Positions 1-9,873 of a stretch of DNA of 33,908 nucleotides are shown one piece after another. Source of the stretch: Granulosicoccus sp. (GTDB lineage Bacteria; Pseudomonadota; Gammaproteobacteria; Granulosicoccales; Granulosicoccaceae); NCBI GenBank assembly GCA_023301725.1, contig JALZUD010000064.1:1-33908 (forward strand), in the 5' to 3' direction. The stretch's first letter is position 1, and each line of letters opens with the position of its first letter. A model generated the notes under the pieces. That model saw only the letters and a list, made by a program, of their open reading frames with translations. It was not told where the DNA came from and searched no databases. Both the position numbers and the translations under genes were made by a program.

Positions 1-846
1 CAGTAAGTACAAGGGAAACAACCAGTAAGCTGTGCGCAAAAACTTTGGCTTCTGATTTTCTGTAAACATCATGTGAAACTGTCTTGGCAGCATGAAGGCT
101 GCACAGAACGCTAATAGCAATAGTGTGCTCCACAGGCCAGAGTCTCCTGAAGAGTAGAGCTCATTGAGCATTTGCGGTTGAGCTTTTGCCCACTCGTTCA
201 TCGCCATGGGAGAGTCAAATATTTGTGTCACTACAAACAAACCAGCGATCACCATAGCAAGCAATTTTACGGCTGACTCGAAGGCTATAGCTAGTACCAA
301 ACCTTTGTGCTTTTCGCGAGGCGTTAAATGTCTAGCCCCAAAAAGAATGGTAAACACGGTGATCACAACGCAGAAGGTAAGTGCTAACAAATCAGGTAGC
401 TCTGTTCGACTGAGTACCTGGATTGACTCGGTTACTGCGCGAATTTGCAATGAAATGTAGGGCAGAGTGCCGACTAGCATGAACAAAGTGACAACAAAGC
501 CTGTGGCGCGCCCTCCGTAACGAAATGCAAACAGATCAGCAATGGAATTAATCTGATGCTCGATGCTGAGTCGCAAAATGGGCCTCAGCACATACGGGCC
601 AAGCATAAAGGCGGCGGTGACGCCCAGATAGATGGTCAGGAAGGCTAATCCACTTCGGTCGGCCAAACCTACACTGCCATAGTAGGTCCAAGACGTAGCA
701 TACACACCAAGAGAAAGTGAATAGACAATGGGATTTGAAACTATGAAGTCAGGCAGCAATCCTGTGTCTGCACACCAGGCAATAACAAACAGTAATGCAA
801 GATAGGCAAGAGCGATGGCGAACAGCCAGCCTAGCTCAATCCCCAT
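1..846 (-). CDS. cbrA: CbrA-like sensor kinase, N-terminal SLC5 symporter-type membrane domain (partial)
   Basis: The minus-strand frame opens at an ATG (846-844) and stays open for 282 codons to the window edge, so the C-terminal part is missing. The visible residues begin MGIELGWLFAIALAYLALLF and contain about seven hydrophobic helices, with conserved stretches such as WTYYGSVGLADRSG, INSIADLFAFRYGG and PREKHKGLVLAIAFES. These are typical of the sodium/solute symporter domain fused to PAS, kinase and receiver domains in CbrA-type hybrid histidine kinases, which control carbon/nitrogen balance with CbrB in Pseudomonas. The kinase half would lie left of the window. The start overlaps the upstream small ORF by 11 bp, implying co-transcription. 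The gene order dksA-gluQ-small ORF-cbrA matches Pseudomonas. A plain SLC5 transporter without a kinase cannot be excluded from this fragment, but neighbourhood and sequence favour CbrA. Confidence 0.82.
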   Translation of the reverse strand, partial: MGIELGWLFAIALAYLALLFVIAWCADTGLLPDFIVSNPIVYSLSLGVYATSWTYYGSVGLADRSGLAFLTIYLGVTAAFMLGPYVLRPILRLSIEHQINSIADLFAFRYGGRATGFVVTLFMLVGTLPYISLQIRAVTESIQVLSRTELPDLLALTFCVVITVFTILFGARHLTPREKHKGLVLAIAFESAVKLLAMVIAGLFVVTQIFDSPMAMNEWAKAQPQMLNELYSSGDSGLWSTLLLLAFCAAFMLPRQFHMMFTENQKPKFLRTAYWLFPLYLL

Positions 847-1024
847 GTTTCTGTCTCAGCTGATTCCATGCAACCAAGGCGATAATCACGGCCCATAGCG
901 CGAACATGGCATACCAAGGTAGCGACAGGCTCGACCACCAACTATTCAATGGAGAATTGAATAAAAAAACCGCTAAGGCGAAAATCAATAGTGTGTAATC
1001 GGTTCTACCTAGCTTGCGATTCAT
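836..1024 (-). CDS. Small two-helix membrane protein between gluQ and cbrA
   Basis: A 62-residue protein with two hydrophobic segments, about residues 11-27 and 35-53, separated by a short Trp-containing loop (NSWWSSLSLPWY) and flanked by basic ends, so it should be a small inner-membrane protein. Its ATG overlaps the gluQ stop codon in an ATGA arrangement and its end overlaps the cbrA-like start, so the three genes are probably translationally coupled. A short ORF at the same place in Pseudomonas has been called cbrX and contributes to cbrA translation by coupling; equivalence here rests on position and size only. No enzymatic motif is visible. Confidence 0.72.
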   Translation of the reverse strand: MNRKLGRTDYTLLIFALAVFLFNSPLNSWWSSLSLPWYAMFALWAVIIALVAWNQLRQKHGD

Positions 1025-1902
1025 TCGAAGCTAACCTGCGCTCTAGGACTGTGCGGCACATCACGCAGTTGCCAATGACTCGCAGCTGCTGTCCAGAAAG
1101 AAGAAATATCGGGCACAGTAATGGGCCGCTGACCCAGAAATTTCCAGGCGCTGTGCAAGGTGCTCAGTTTATCCATGTCATCAATAGCCGTGGCCTTAGA
1201 ATGCTTGCTTAGCTTGTCGTTATTTGCATCAACTGCAACAGGGATGTGTGAGTACTTGGGAGGAGTCATGTGTAGATATTGCATGATTGCTAACTGTGCT
1301 GCTGTGCTGGACAATAGGTCAGCGCCACGAACAACCTCTGTACAATCTAGCGCATCATCAACTGCGCAGGCAAGCGAATAGGACACCAGCTTATCGCGGC
1401 GCCAGATGATAATGTCACCCACCTCATCTGCAATGGCCACTCTTTGTATTCCTTGAACGCCATCGTCGAACTCAATGGTTGCAGGTAGTATGAGGCGAAG
1501 AGCGCAATCCTCTTTGATGTCGTCAACGCTTCGCAAACGATTGCTGCGACACTGACCGGGATACGGTCGGCCTTGTGGGAGTTGACGTCGGCTGCAGTGG
1601 CAGTTGAACACAAAACCTGTGTCGATCAGCGAACTTAAAGAGCGCTGATATCGCTCAGAGTGATTGCTTTGCGAGATCAGCTCCCCGTGCCAACTCATGC
1701 CGTAGGCCTTCAACGAATTCTGGATACGCTCAGCAGAGCCAACTACGCTTCGGGGCCCATCGATATCGTCGATTCTGAGGCGCCAGAGTGCGCCTTTACT
1801 GTGAGCTTCACAGAAACTTGCCATTGCCGCTAGAAGCGACCCGAAATGCAGGTCGCCGGTGGGCGAGGGCGCAAAGCGACCTACGGAGTCGCTTTGCGTC
1901 AT
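1021..1902 (-). CDS. gluQ: Glutamyl-Q tRNA(Asp) synthetase
   Basis: A 293-residue truncated glutamyl-tRNA synthetase paralogue without an anticodon-binding domain, the usual size for GluQ-RS. It activates glutamate and transfers it to the queuosine base at the anticodon wobble position of tRNA(Asp). The class I signature near the N-terminus is SPTGDLHFGSL (HIGH-like, His19), and the KMSKS-like motif is DKLSKH at residues 229-234. The zinc-site residues Cys101, Cys103, Tyr114 and Cys118 are all present. It lies 46 bp downstream of dksA, the same linkage as in E. coli and Pseudomonas, and its stop overlaps the next ORF. The ATG at 1902 is preceded by an AAAAGAG purine stretch that could act as ribosome binding site. 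Confidence 0.93.
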   Translation of the reverse strand: MTQSDSVGRFAPSPTGDLHFGSLLAAMASFCEAHSKGALWRLRIDDIDGPRSVVGSAERIQNSLKAYGMSWHGELISQSNHSERYQRSLSSLIDTGFVFNCHCSRRQLPQGRPYPGQCRSNRLRSVDDIKEDCALRLILPATIEFDDGVQGIQRVAIADEVGDIIIWRRDKLVSYSLACAVDDALDCTEVVRGADLLSSTAAQLAIMQYLHMTPPKYSHIPVAVDANNDKLSKHSKATAIDDMDKLSTLHSAWKFLGQRPITVPDISSFWTAAASHWQLRDVPHSPRAQVSFE

Positions 1903-1948
1903 TCTCTTTTGTTGCAGAGCGGTGCGCTTGCGGGCTGCAAACTAACAG

Positions 1949-2890
1949 TTAAGCAGTTTGTCGCTCGCGGATTTCTTCCAGAGTTTTGCAATCTATGCAC
2001 AATTCTGCAGTTGGTCTGGCTTCCAGACGGCTAACACCTATTTCGATACCACAGGTTTCGCAATAGCCGTATTCGTCATCGTCGATACGCTTCTGCGCTT
2101 CATTGATCTTCTTTATTAGCTTTCGCTCGCGATCGCGAGTACGCAATTCCAGACTGAATTCCTCTTCTTGAGTGGCTCGGTCATTGGGGTCAGGAAAGTT
2201 GGTTGCATCATCTTTCATGTGCCCCACGGTGCGATCAACTTCTTCCATGAGCTGTTGCTTCCACTCAGCCAGTTTCTTGCTGAAATGGTCTAGCTGACTA
2301 ACATCCATGTAATGGCCCGCGTTCCTTTCGTAGGGCACGGGTGCTTTTGATAGGCCGCTTGGCAAATCGTTCGAATCAATGTCATCGTCTTGATCGAAGT
2401 CTGGCTTTTCAGCAGCCTCAGCAATGTCATCTTGAACCTTCTTAGCTACAGCTTTTTTCGCCACTTTTTTGTTTGCCACGGGTTTGTTTACAGATTCGTC
2501 GGCCGCTTTGCCTGTCTTTTTAGAAGCAGTCTTGCGGTCTATTGTCTTCTTAGATTTAGTTTTGTCTGCAGATATGCTGCCAGACTCATCCGCGGTAGCG
2601 CTCTTTTTCGCCGCTGATGTTTTTTCTGGAGGTGCCTTGGACGTAGTTTTCTTGGAAACGATTTTCTTGGCAGCTGTTTTTTTCGACGAGCTGGCCTTTG
2701 CGGCCACCTTTTTAGTTGCCGTTTTCTTGGTTACCGTCTTTTCAGGCGCACTGGCTTTTGCAACTTTTTTCGTGGCAGCCGTTTTACTGGCAGTTTTCTT
2801 CTTTTTTTCAGATTCACTCAACTTAGCTTTCTCCGCGACTGACGTGCTAGCCGTTTTCTTTGCGCCAGCTGTAAATGAGCCGGACGGCAA
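1949..2890 (-). CDS. dksA: RNA polymerase-binding factor DksA with long Lys/Ala-rich N-terminal extension
   Basis: Residues about 181-313 are a full DksA: coiled-coil tip with DPNDRA (234-239), the EEEFSLELR segment, and the C4 zinc finger Cys277, Cys280, Cys298, Cys301. DksA enters the RNA polymerase secondary channel and potentiates ppGpp control of transcription. Residues 1-160 are very different: about 160 residues rich in Lys, Ala, Thr and Ser with repeated KKxA/AAKK patterns and no other domain, like histone H1 or AlgP tails, followed by an acidic linker ([12 protein letters not shown], 164-175). E. coli DksA is only about 151 residues. The ORF start used is TTG at 2890. No ATG or GTG occurs between it and the upstream in-frame stop (near 2975), and no clear Shine-Dalgarno is visible, so the true start could be TTG, CTG or ATT and is uncertain. 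Zinc-finger identity is certain; the tail's role is unknown. Confidence 0.93.
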   Translation of the reverse strand: MPSGSFTAGAKKTASTSVAEKAKLSESEKKKKTASKTAATKKVAKASAPEKTVTKKTATKKVAAKASSSKKTAAKKIVSKKTTSKAPPEKTSAAKKSATADESGSISADKTKSKKTIDRKTASKKTGKAADESVNKPVANKKVAKKAVAKKVQDDIAEAAEKPDFDQDDDIDSNDLPSGLSKAPVPYERNAGHYMDVSQLDHFSKKLAEWKQQLMEEVDRTVGHMKDDATNFPDPNDRATQEEEFSLELRTRDRERKLIKKINEAQKRIDDDEYGYCETCGIEIGVSRLEARPTAELCIDCKTLEEIRERQTA

Positions 2891-3058
2891 TTTTCTTGGA
2901 CCCGGTGACTTAATCGTCTGCCGAGCTTGAAGCTGTCTATCTCTAAAAGCGGTTACAACAAATATCAGCTGTTGTTACCAAAAACTGGAAGCCGTGCGTT
3001 ATACCAGAAATTCGCGCAGTTGACAGCAAAAAAGGTTGAGATGCTGAATAAAATTTAT

Positions 3059-4474
3059 CTACTCACTCGGGTTTTTCCTAGCCCTTGGGAGTGTTTTTTT
3101 ACTCACTAGTTCAGTTTTTGTTGGGCGAACTGCACTCACAACGGCCACTATCTCGCCACTGGCCAGTCGTGCGCTGATTTCATCGCCCAAGCTTACGTTA
3201 CTTGCATTAGTAAGAACAGTATTGCTTTGTTTTACAACAGCATAGCCTCGGTCGAGTACTGCTAGAGGACTCACATTGTGCAAAGATCGGCTGAGTATTT
3301 CGAAGCGATTACGGGCGTTTTTTTGAATTTGCTGGCCTGCAATTGCGAGTCTTCTCTCCAGCTCGATCACAGCGGTTTTCTGGCGTTTCACAGCTAGGCT
3401 GGGCGAATAGAAGTTCAAGCGACTGGCAAGTTCTCTCATCCGGTGGCGCTGTTGAGAAGCGCGCGACTCCCAGGCTCTTTCAAGCCGTGAAAAAAGTTCG
3501 TCGATGCGCTGTATCTGGTCGCTTAATGCACGATTAGGGTGCCTGAGTTGCAATCGGGTGTTTTGCTGAGCCAGGCGCTCTTTGCGTTGCTGCACTAATT
3601 TGTGGGCGTTAACGGTAAGTTGACGCAGAGCATGGTCGAGGCGCACTTGCAGATCGCCGGTGTCAGGGGTTGACAGCTCAGCGGCTGCCGATGGGGTGGG
3701 CGCCCTGAGATCGGCCACCAGATCGCTAATCGTGATGTCAACTTCATGGCCTATTCCTGCCACTATTGGCAATCGGCTGCTGCGAATCGCTTGCGCAACT
3801 TGTAATTCGTTAAATGCCCAGAGGTCCTCCAGTGAGCCTCCACCTCGAACAAGCAGTAAGACGTCTACCTCTGCCCTATCGTTGGCTTTTTGAATGGCCG
3901 CAACGATGCCTGGCGCAGCAGCAGCTCCCTGAGTCGGGGTAGGGTAGATAACTACGCTGGCTTGTCGATAGCGGCGTTTGAGCACCTGCAGCACATCGCG
4001 TAAGGCGGCGCTGGTAGGGGATGTCACCACGCCAATACTGTGCGGCGCTGCCGGTAACGATTGTTTGCTGGAATGATCAAACCAGCCCTCGTTAAATAAT
4101 TTTTTCTTGGTGGCTTCAAACGCTGCCTGCAGCTGACCTTCGCCAGTGGGTTCCATATGTTCCACGATGAGCTGAAAATCACCGCGCGCGGCATAGAGGC
4201 CAAGTTTGCCGCGCACAACCACAGCATCGCCGTTTTGGGGCACAAAATTAATGCGACGGTTTTGTCCCTTAAACATGGCGCATCGAATCTGCGCCTGACT
4301 GTCTTTAAGAGTGAAGTAGAAGTGCCCACTGCCGGGTTTGCTGAAATTAGACAATTCGCCCTGAAGCCAAACCGTGCCAAAACCAGACTCTATGATCCTG
4401 TGAACTTCCTGGTTGAGTCTGCTGACAGTAAAAATTTTGCGTTGTGCAGCGGGATCGGTCTCAACTTGGTTCAT
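3059..4474 (-). CDS. xseA: Exodeoxyribonuclease VII large subunit
   Basis: A 471-residue protein, close to the usual 440-460. The N-terminal OB fold (about 15-110) contains VWLQGELSNFSKPGSGHFYF and the catalytic domain carries IGVVTSPTSAALRDVL, VRGGGSLEDLWAFN and AGIGHEVD, all hallmark XseA motifs. A long coiled-coil region follows, then a C-terminal segment with VLDRGYAVV. With several XseB subunits it degrades single-stranded DNA from both ends to acid-insoluble oligonucleotides in repair. It is transcribed away from guaB; the xseA/guaB divergent arrangement is also found in E. coli. The ATG at 4474 gives a normal N-terminus. xseB is not in the window. Confidence 0.96.
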   Translation of the reverse strand: MNQVETDPAAQRKIFTVSRLNQEVHRIIESGFGTVWLQGELSNFSKPGSGHFYFTLKDSQAQIRCAMFKGQNRRINFVPQNGDAVVVRGKLGLYAARGDFQLIVEHMEPTGEGQLQAAFEATKKKLFNEGWFDHSSKQSLPAAPHSIGVVTSPTSAALRDVLQVLKRRYRQASVVIYPTPTQGAAAAPGIVAAIQKANDRAEVDVLLLVRGGGSLEDLWAFNELQVAQAIRSSRLPIVAGIGHEVDITISDLVADLRAPTPSAAAELSTPDTGDLQVRLDHALRQLTVNAHKLVQQRKERLAQQNTRLQLRHPNRALSDQIQRIDELFSRLERAWESRASQQRHRMRELASRLNFYSPSLAVKRQKTAVIELERRLAIAGQQIQKNARNRFEILSRSLHNVSPLAVLDRGYAVVKQSNTVLTNASNVSLGDEISARLASGEIVAVVSAVRPTKTELVSKKTLPRARKNPSE

Positions 4475-4486
4475 GCGTGGATCAAA

Positions 4487-6088
<1,602 letters not shown>

Positions 6089-6110
6089 ATAAGCCCAGCA
6101 GACAAAAAAC

Positions 6111-7685
6111 ATGGCAGACCTTCACGACCAGCGCATCCTGATAATCGACTTTGGTGGGCAGACAACGCAGTTAATAGCTCGTCGAGTAAGAGAGTCGGGA
6201 GTGTATTGCGAGATCCACCCGTGGGATATCAATAACGATGCGGTAGAGCAGTTCAACGCCAGTGGTGTCATATTGTCTGGTGGCCCTGAGTCGGTTACCC
6301 AGCCAGATTCGCCCACCATTCCGAGTGCCATTCTGGCGCTTGATGTGCCCATACTGGGCATCTGCTACGGCATGCAAGCTATGGTTAATCAGCTCGGTGG
6401 TGAGGTTCGGGCACAGGCTGCCCATAGTGAGTTCGGTTATGCCAAGGTAAAGTTGGTTGCCGACACACCGTTGTTTATGAGCCTGCGTGATCACAGTGAA
6501 CAAGGCACCGATTACCTGGATGTCTGGATGAGTCACGGTGATAGAGTCGAGTCGTTACCTGATGGCTTCACGCAAGTAGGCACCAGCGACAACGCACCCA
6601 TGGCGATCATGGCGAATACGCAGGCACATCGCTATGGCATTCAGTTTCACCCAGAAGTTACGCATACCGTGCAAGGTGAACTTATCCTCAAGCGCTTTGT
6701 GCTAGATGTCTGCGGCTGCGACGGTTTATGGAATGCCGGCAACATTATCGAGGATGGGATAAAGCGCATTCGTGAACAGGTGGGTGAGGAAGAAGTTCTG
6801 TTGGGCTTGTCTGGCGGTGTAGATTCGTCGGTTGTTGCAGCCATGCTGCACGAAGCCATCGGCGATCAGCTAACCTGCGTGTTCGTTGACAACGGATTGC
6901 TTCGACTGAATGAAGGCGATCAGGTTATGGAAACTTTCGCCCAGAATATGGGTGTGCGTGTGATCCGTGTTGATGCTGAAAATCGTTTTCTTGATGCGCT
7001 TGCAGGAGTCAGTGACCCTGAAGCCAAGCGCAAGATTATTGGCAATCTGTTTGTTGAAATCTTTGAGCAAGAGGCTGCAAAGTTGGTCAATGCAAACTGG
7101 CTTGCGCAAGGCACTATCTATCCTGATGTTATCGAATCTGCAGCGAGTACTACGGGCAGTGCACACTTGATTAAGTCACATCATAATGTGGGTGGTTTAC
7201 CTGCGAATATGCGACTAAAACTACTTGAGCCGCTTCGTGAATTGTTCAAGGACGAGGTGCGACGCATTGGTGTGGACCTTGGTTTGCCACCGGCCATGGT
7301 GCAGCGGCATCCGTTTCCAGGTCCTGGATTAGGCGTCCGTATCCTGGGTGAAGTTAAAAAAGAATATGCCGATATTTTACGAGCAGCAGATGCCATTTTT
7401 ATAGAGGCGCTATATGCGCACGACCTGTACGACAAGGTGTCGCAAGCGTTTACTGTGTTTTTACCCGTCAAATCTGTGGGTGTTACCGGTGATGGCAGAC
7501 GATACGATTACGTTGTCGCCTTGCGAGCCGTAGAAACAGTTGATTTCATGACAGCAAGAGCTGCTCGTCTTCCTTGGGATATGCTCGATGAGGTTTCAAG
7601 AAACATCTGCAATTCTATTCCACGTATCTCTCGCGTTAGCTACGATATTTCGAGCAAACCGCCTGCAACTATTGAGTGGGAGTAG
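6111..7685 (+). CDS. guaA: GMP synthase (glutamine-hydrolysing)
   Basis: A 524-residue protein of normal length that converts XMP to GMP using ATP and glutamine. The N-terminal class I amidotransferase has nucleophile Cys85 in GICYGMQAM, with His180 and Glu182 in FHPE. The ATP-pyrophosphatase domain has the P-loop LSGGVDSS (about 233-240), and the C-terminal dimerisation domain ends [10 protein letters not shown], the standard GuaA terminus. It is 22 bp after guaB. No terminator is evident after the stop; the next ORFs are of a different character and AT-richer. Confidence 0.97.
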   Translation: MADLHDQRILIIDFGGQTTQLIARRVRESGVYCEIHPWDINNDAVEQFNASGVILSGGPESVTQPDSPTIPSAILALDVPILGICYGMQAMVNQLGGEVRAQAAHSEFGYAKVKLVADTPLFMSLRDHSEQGTDYLDVWMSHGDRVESLPDGFTQVGTSDNAPMAIMANTQAHRYGIQFHPEVTHTVQGELILKRFVLDVCGCDGLWNAGNIIEDGIKRIREQVGEEEVLLGLSGGVDSSVVAAMLHEAIGDQLTCVFVDNGLLRLNEGDQVMETFAQNMGVRVIRVDAENRFLDALAGVSDPEAKRKIIGNLFVEIFEQEAAKLVNANWLAQGTIYPDVIESAASTTGSAHLIKSHHNVGGLPANMRLKLLEPLRELFKDEVRRIGVDLGLPPAMVQRHPFPGPGLGVRILGEVKKEYADILRAADAIFIEALYAHDLYDKVSQAFTVFLPVKSVGVTGDGRRYDYVVALRAVETVDFMTARAARLPWDMLDEVSRNICNSIPRISRVSYDISSKPPATIEWE

Positions 7686-7700
7686 GTGTTGTGTCAGTTA

Positions 7701-7841
7701 ATGCAATACAAAGATAACGCAATATATAGATTGAATCAAAAATCAGATCGGGCATTTTATAAGTCAGGCTGGGGCAACTGCAGGCAAGAAGTAGTTGATA
7801 AGTACTGCGAAATAATTGAAAAACTACGACCTTTAAGTTGA
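7701..7841 (+). CDS. Short ORF of unknown function, coupled to downstream acetyltransferase
   Basis: A 46-codon ORF from ATG 7701 to TGA 7841, beginning MQYKDNAIYRLNQKSD and containing a SGWGNCRQEVVDKYCEII segment. It has no recognised domain. Its stop overlaps the TTG start of the next gene in a TTGA arrangement, which suggests real translation and coupling. It may be the surviving C-terminus of a larger gene whose 5' part was lost when the region joined the end of guaA. Codon use is AT-richer than guaA. Confidence 0.4.
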   Translation: MQYKDNAIYRLNQKSDRAFYKSGWGNCRQEVVDKYCEIIEKLRPLS

Positions 7842-8281
7842 GTACGAATATGCATGATGTTTTGTTCGAGAAAGTTATACCAACGACAGAGCAAATTGAC
7901 GAGCTGTTTCAGCTTCTTAATGGAAGAACTCACCAAATCAGTCACAAGCATGATGTGTCGTACGACAGACACAAAGAATTTGTGTCAACGAACCCATATC
8001 GAGATTGGTTTTTATTGAGAATGGGGGGCGAGTTAATTGGAAGCGTGTACATCACAACTGAGAATACAGTAGGCGTGAATATCAATAGCCCTGTAGACGA
8101 TCGAATAGTCAGCACTATCGTTGAGTTCGTAAAGAGTAATTTTGAGCCACTTGAAGCGATTCCATCGGTCAGAAGTGCTGCATTTGCCATAAATGTCCCC
8201 CCCACAAACAAACACCTTATTGATTCATTAACAAGCCTCGGTTCTGAATTGGCGCAATTGACTTTTTATCTTCCCAAATGA
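7838..8281 (+). CDS. GNAT-like acetyltransferase, probably acting on sugars
   Basis: A 147-residue protein with the layout of GNAT enzymes found in surface-polysaccharide and flagellin-glycan loci: the N-terminal RTHQISHKHDVSYDRHKEFV, then PYRDWFLLRMGGELIGSVYI (central strands), NSPVDDRIVSTIVEFVKSN, and a C-terminal AINVPPTNKHLIDSLTSLG helix. The TTG at 7838 overlaps the stop of the preceding 46-codon ORF; an ATG at 7850 is the alternative start and would remove four residues. The Gly-rich acetyl-CoA loop is not well conserved (INSPVDDR), so activity is uncertain. No other glycan genes are nearby apart from the next GNAT, making this an orphan. Assignment to GNAT is by fold-like pattern, not by a strict motif. 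Confidence 0.6.
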   Translation: MSTNMHDVLFEKVIPTTEQIDELFQLLNGRTHQISHKHDVSYDRHKEFVSTNPYRDWFLLRMGGELIGSVYITTENTVGVNINSPVDDRIVSTIVEFVKSNFEPLEAIPSVRSAAFAINVPPTNKHLIDSLTSLGSELAQLTFYLPK

Positions 8282-8419
8282 TGGGTATTTCTTCTCACTT
8301 TACTGCTCGGTGCGCATTTCTTCAGGTGATTAATCAGTGTTTAAATGCAAGAGATAAATTACATGCAATACTAATTACTGCTAACAGCTACAACTGAATT
8401 CTCAACAGGAGGAAGTACT

Positions 8420-8881
8420 GTTCCAACGTTAAACGTAAGGTTTGCCAACGAAGACGATAGTGAAGATATCCTCGCATGGCGAAATGACGAGCTTACGAGG
8501 CGAATGTCTCACACAACAGACTTGGTTGGATGGGAAGCTCACAGCCAATGGTTTTTGGCCACGCTAAAAAACGAAAGGAGGTTACTCGTTATGTGTGAGG
8601 AAGCGATTACACTGGAGAAGGTGGCCATAGTCAGGTTTGATGTTGCAGATAGACGAGCATTGATATCAATAAACCTTTCTCCGCTGAAGAGAGGCACCGG
8701 CATGGCGGAGAGTTGTTTGAGTGGGGCGATTGACTTTTTCGCAGCCTCTTATCCTCTGGTGCGAACTATAAATGCCGAAATAAAGCGTGTTAATGTCGCA
8801 AGTAAGCGCTCATTTGAGAGAGTTGGATTTGTTTTCGTAAGAGTCGAGGCGCACGTTCTTTATTACGATTACAGCGTTTAG
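8420..8881 (+). CDS. GNAT acetyltransferase lacking a canonical start codon
   Basis: The first ATG of this frame is at 8504 (125 residues), but the frame is open upstream and encodes the missing first strand and helix of a GNAT domain: VPTLNVRFANEDDSEDILAW then RNDELTRR. A strong AGGAGG at 8407-8412 lies 7 bases before codon GTT at 8420, exactly where a start should be, yet no ATG, GTG or TTG occurs between the upstream stop and 8504. GTG changed to GTT, or use of a rare start, would explain this. The fold motifs are WEAHSQWFLATL, INLSPLKRGTGMAESCLSG (acetyl-CoA loop region) and VASKRSFERVGF, as in PseH-like sugar N-acetyltransferases. It may be a recently inactivated gene. Substrate unknown. 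Confidence 0.6.
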   Translation, partial: VPTLNVRFANEDDSEDILAWRNDELTRRMSHTTDLVGWEAHSQWFLATLKNERRLLVMCEEAITLEKVAIVRFDVADRRALISINLSPLKRGTGMAESCLSGAIDFFAASYPLVRTINAEIKRVNVASKRSFERVGFVFVRVEAHVLYYDYSV

Positions 8882-9248
8882 AATTTTCAATTTCCCTCAA
8901 CCCAACACATTGATATTGTTGAATTTCAGTGGCATTTCTCGTGTTTGCACGTAAGTTAATAATTGGAAAAGTTATTAGGATTTCAGTAATAAATTGATAT
9001 AAATCAAGGTTTTAGAGATGCCTCTCCGTTGAGGTAGGGTGGATATTGGCAAGGAGTTTAGTTATATCCGACCTGAAACTCTCGAAGTGTAAGATAATGG
9101 CGCTGCAAGGCCGGTTTTAGCAGTGTGAAAGCCCTTGCATGCAGAAGTTCGCCGCTGGGTATGCCGGTCGCCGGAAGTATTGCATTGCAGGGTGGGCGTT
9201 TCAACGTCAATCAGCCCACGCGTACATTGAAAGAGAGAAGTTTGTAAA
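8882..9248. other. Intergenic region upstream of the OmpA-domain lipoprotein
   Basis: About 370 bp without a convincing gene. The left half is AT-rich and holds an FNR-type palindrome (8994-9007). A 36-codon ORF from about 9139 to 9251 overlaps the next start but has no recognisable features and was not called. An AGAGAGAAG purine stretch just before 9249 is the probable ribosome binding site of the lipoprotein gene. Confidence 0.6.
8994..9007. promoter_or_regulatory. FNR/Anr-type binding site
   Basis: TTGATATAAATCAA matches the FNR/Anr consensus TTGAT-N4-ATCAA without mismatch. It lies about 240 bp before the lipoprotein ATG at 9249, so it could centre on a distant promoter giving a long leader, activating or repressing under low oxygen. 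A chance match is possible in AT-rich DNA. No clear -10 element at the expected distance was established. Confidence 0.45.
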
Positions 9249-9833
9249 ATGAAGACAGTTAACAGGATCGCCCTAATTTTAGGATTTACTGTGCTTACAG
9301 GGTGCGCAGCTAAGCCGACCTTGCCATCACTGCCGACATCAATTGGCGGCTTTTCTGGATCCTCCACATCGGGTGAGCGTGGCACCGCGGGTTTTGATGC
9401 AGACCAAGACACCATCGCTGATGCACAAGACGCCTGCGCTGACACCGCTCCCAATGTCATGGTCGACACCAGCGGCTGTGAACTTGCCACTGGTACTATC
9501 CCAGGTATTAGCTTTCCACCAGCGGCTTCAGCTCTGGATGACAATGCGCGAGTAGCTCTCGATGCTTACGTAGAGGCAATGACACGTTACCCAGAGGTAG
9601 TGGTCAATGTAGAGGCGCACACGGACAACAGAGGCACTGCGGCAGCCAATCTTGAATTATCTAAAGAGCGAGTGCTCTCGGTGGTGCGATATATGCTGGC
9701 AGGTGGTATCAGCCCTGATCGTATCAAGCCTTTCGGTTATGGCGAGAGTCGGCCGCGCGCTGCCAATGCCACTGCCAAGGGGCGCGAGGAAAATCGCCGA
9801 ATCGAAATCAAGGTACTTGAAGGCCTGACCTGA
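9249..9833 (+). CDS. OmpA-domain lipoprotein with thrombospondin type-3-like calcium motif
   Basis: A 194-residue protein with a signal peptide ending in the lipobox LTGC (Cys19), so a lipoprotein, probably of the outer membrane. Residues about 50-75 (FDADQDTIADAQDACADT) resemble a thrombospondin type-3 calcium-binding repeat. The C-terminal ~110 residues are an OmpA/MotB peptidoglycan-binding domain with NVEAHTDNRGTAAANLELS, FGYGESRPRAANAT and the final NRRIEIKV. It should anchor the envelope to peptidoglycan. A purine-rich AGAGAGAAG precedes the ATG. The second lipoprotein gene follows after 40 bp and may be co-transcribed. Confidence 0.9.
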   Translation: MKTVNRIALILGFTVLTGCAAKPTLPSLPTSIGGFSGSSTSGERGTAGFDADQDTIADAQDACADTAPNVMVDTSGCELATGTIPGISFPPAASALDDNARVALDAYVEAMTRYPEVVVNVEAHTDNRGTAAANLELSKERVLSVVRYMLAGGISPDRIKPFGYGESRPRAANATAKGREENRRIEIKVLEGLT

Positions 9834-9873
9834 ATCTGCTGTCTTGGCCAAAACGCGATAACAATCCAAATAA

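Noticed and set aside
2469..2930. A 153-codon plus-strand ORF rich in Phe, Val and Ala
   Set aside because: It is antisense to the Lys/Ala-rich part of dksA; its composition is the mirror of AAG/GCC codons and it has no domain.
9139..9251. A 36-codon plus-strand ORF ending at the lipoprotein start
   Set aside because: No ribosome site, no recognisable feature and composition like the surrounding leader.
9062..9544. A 160-codon minus-strand ORF
   Set aside because: It runs antisense across the OmpA-type lipoprotein, whose signal peptide and OmpA motifs prove the coding strand.
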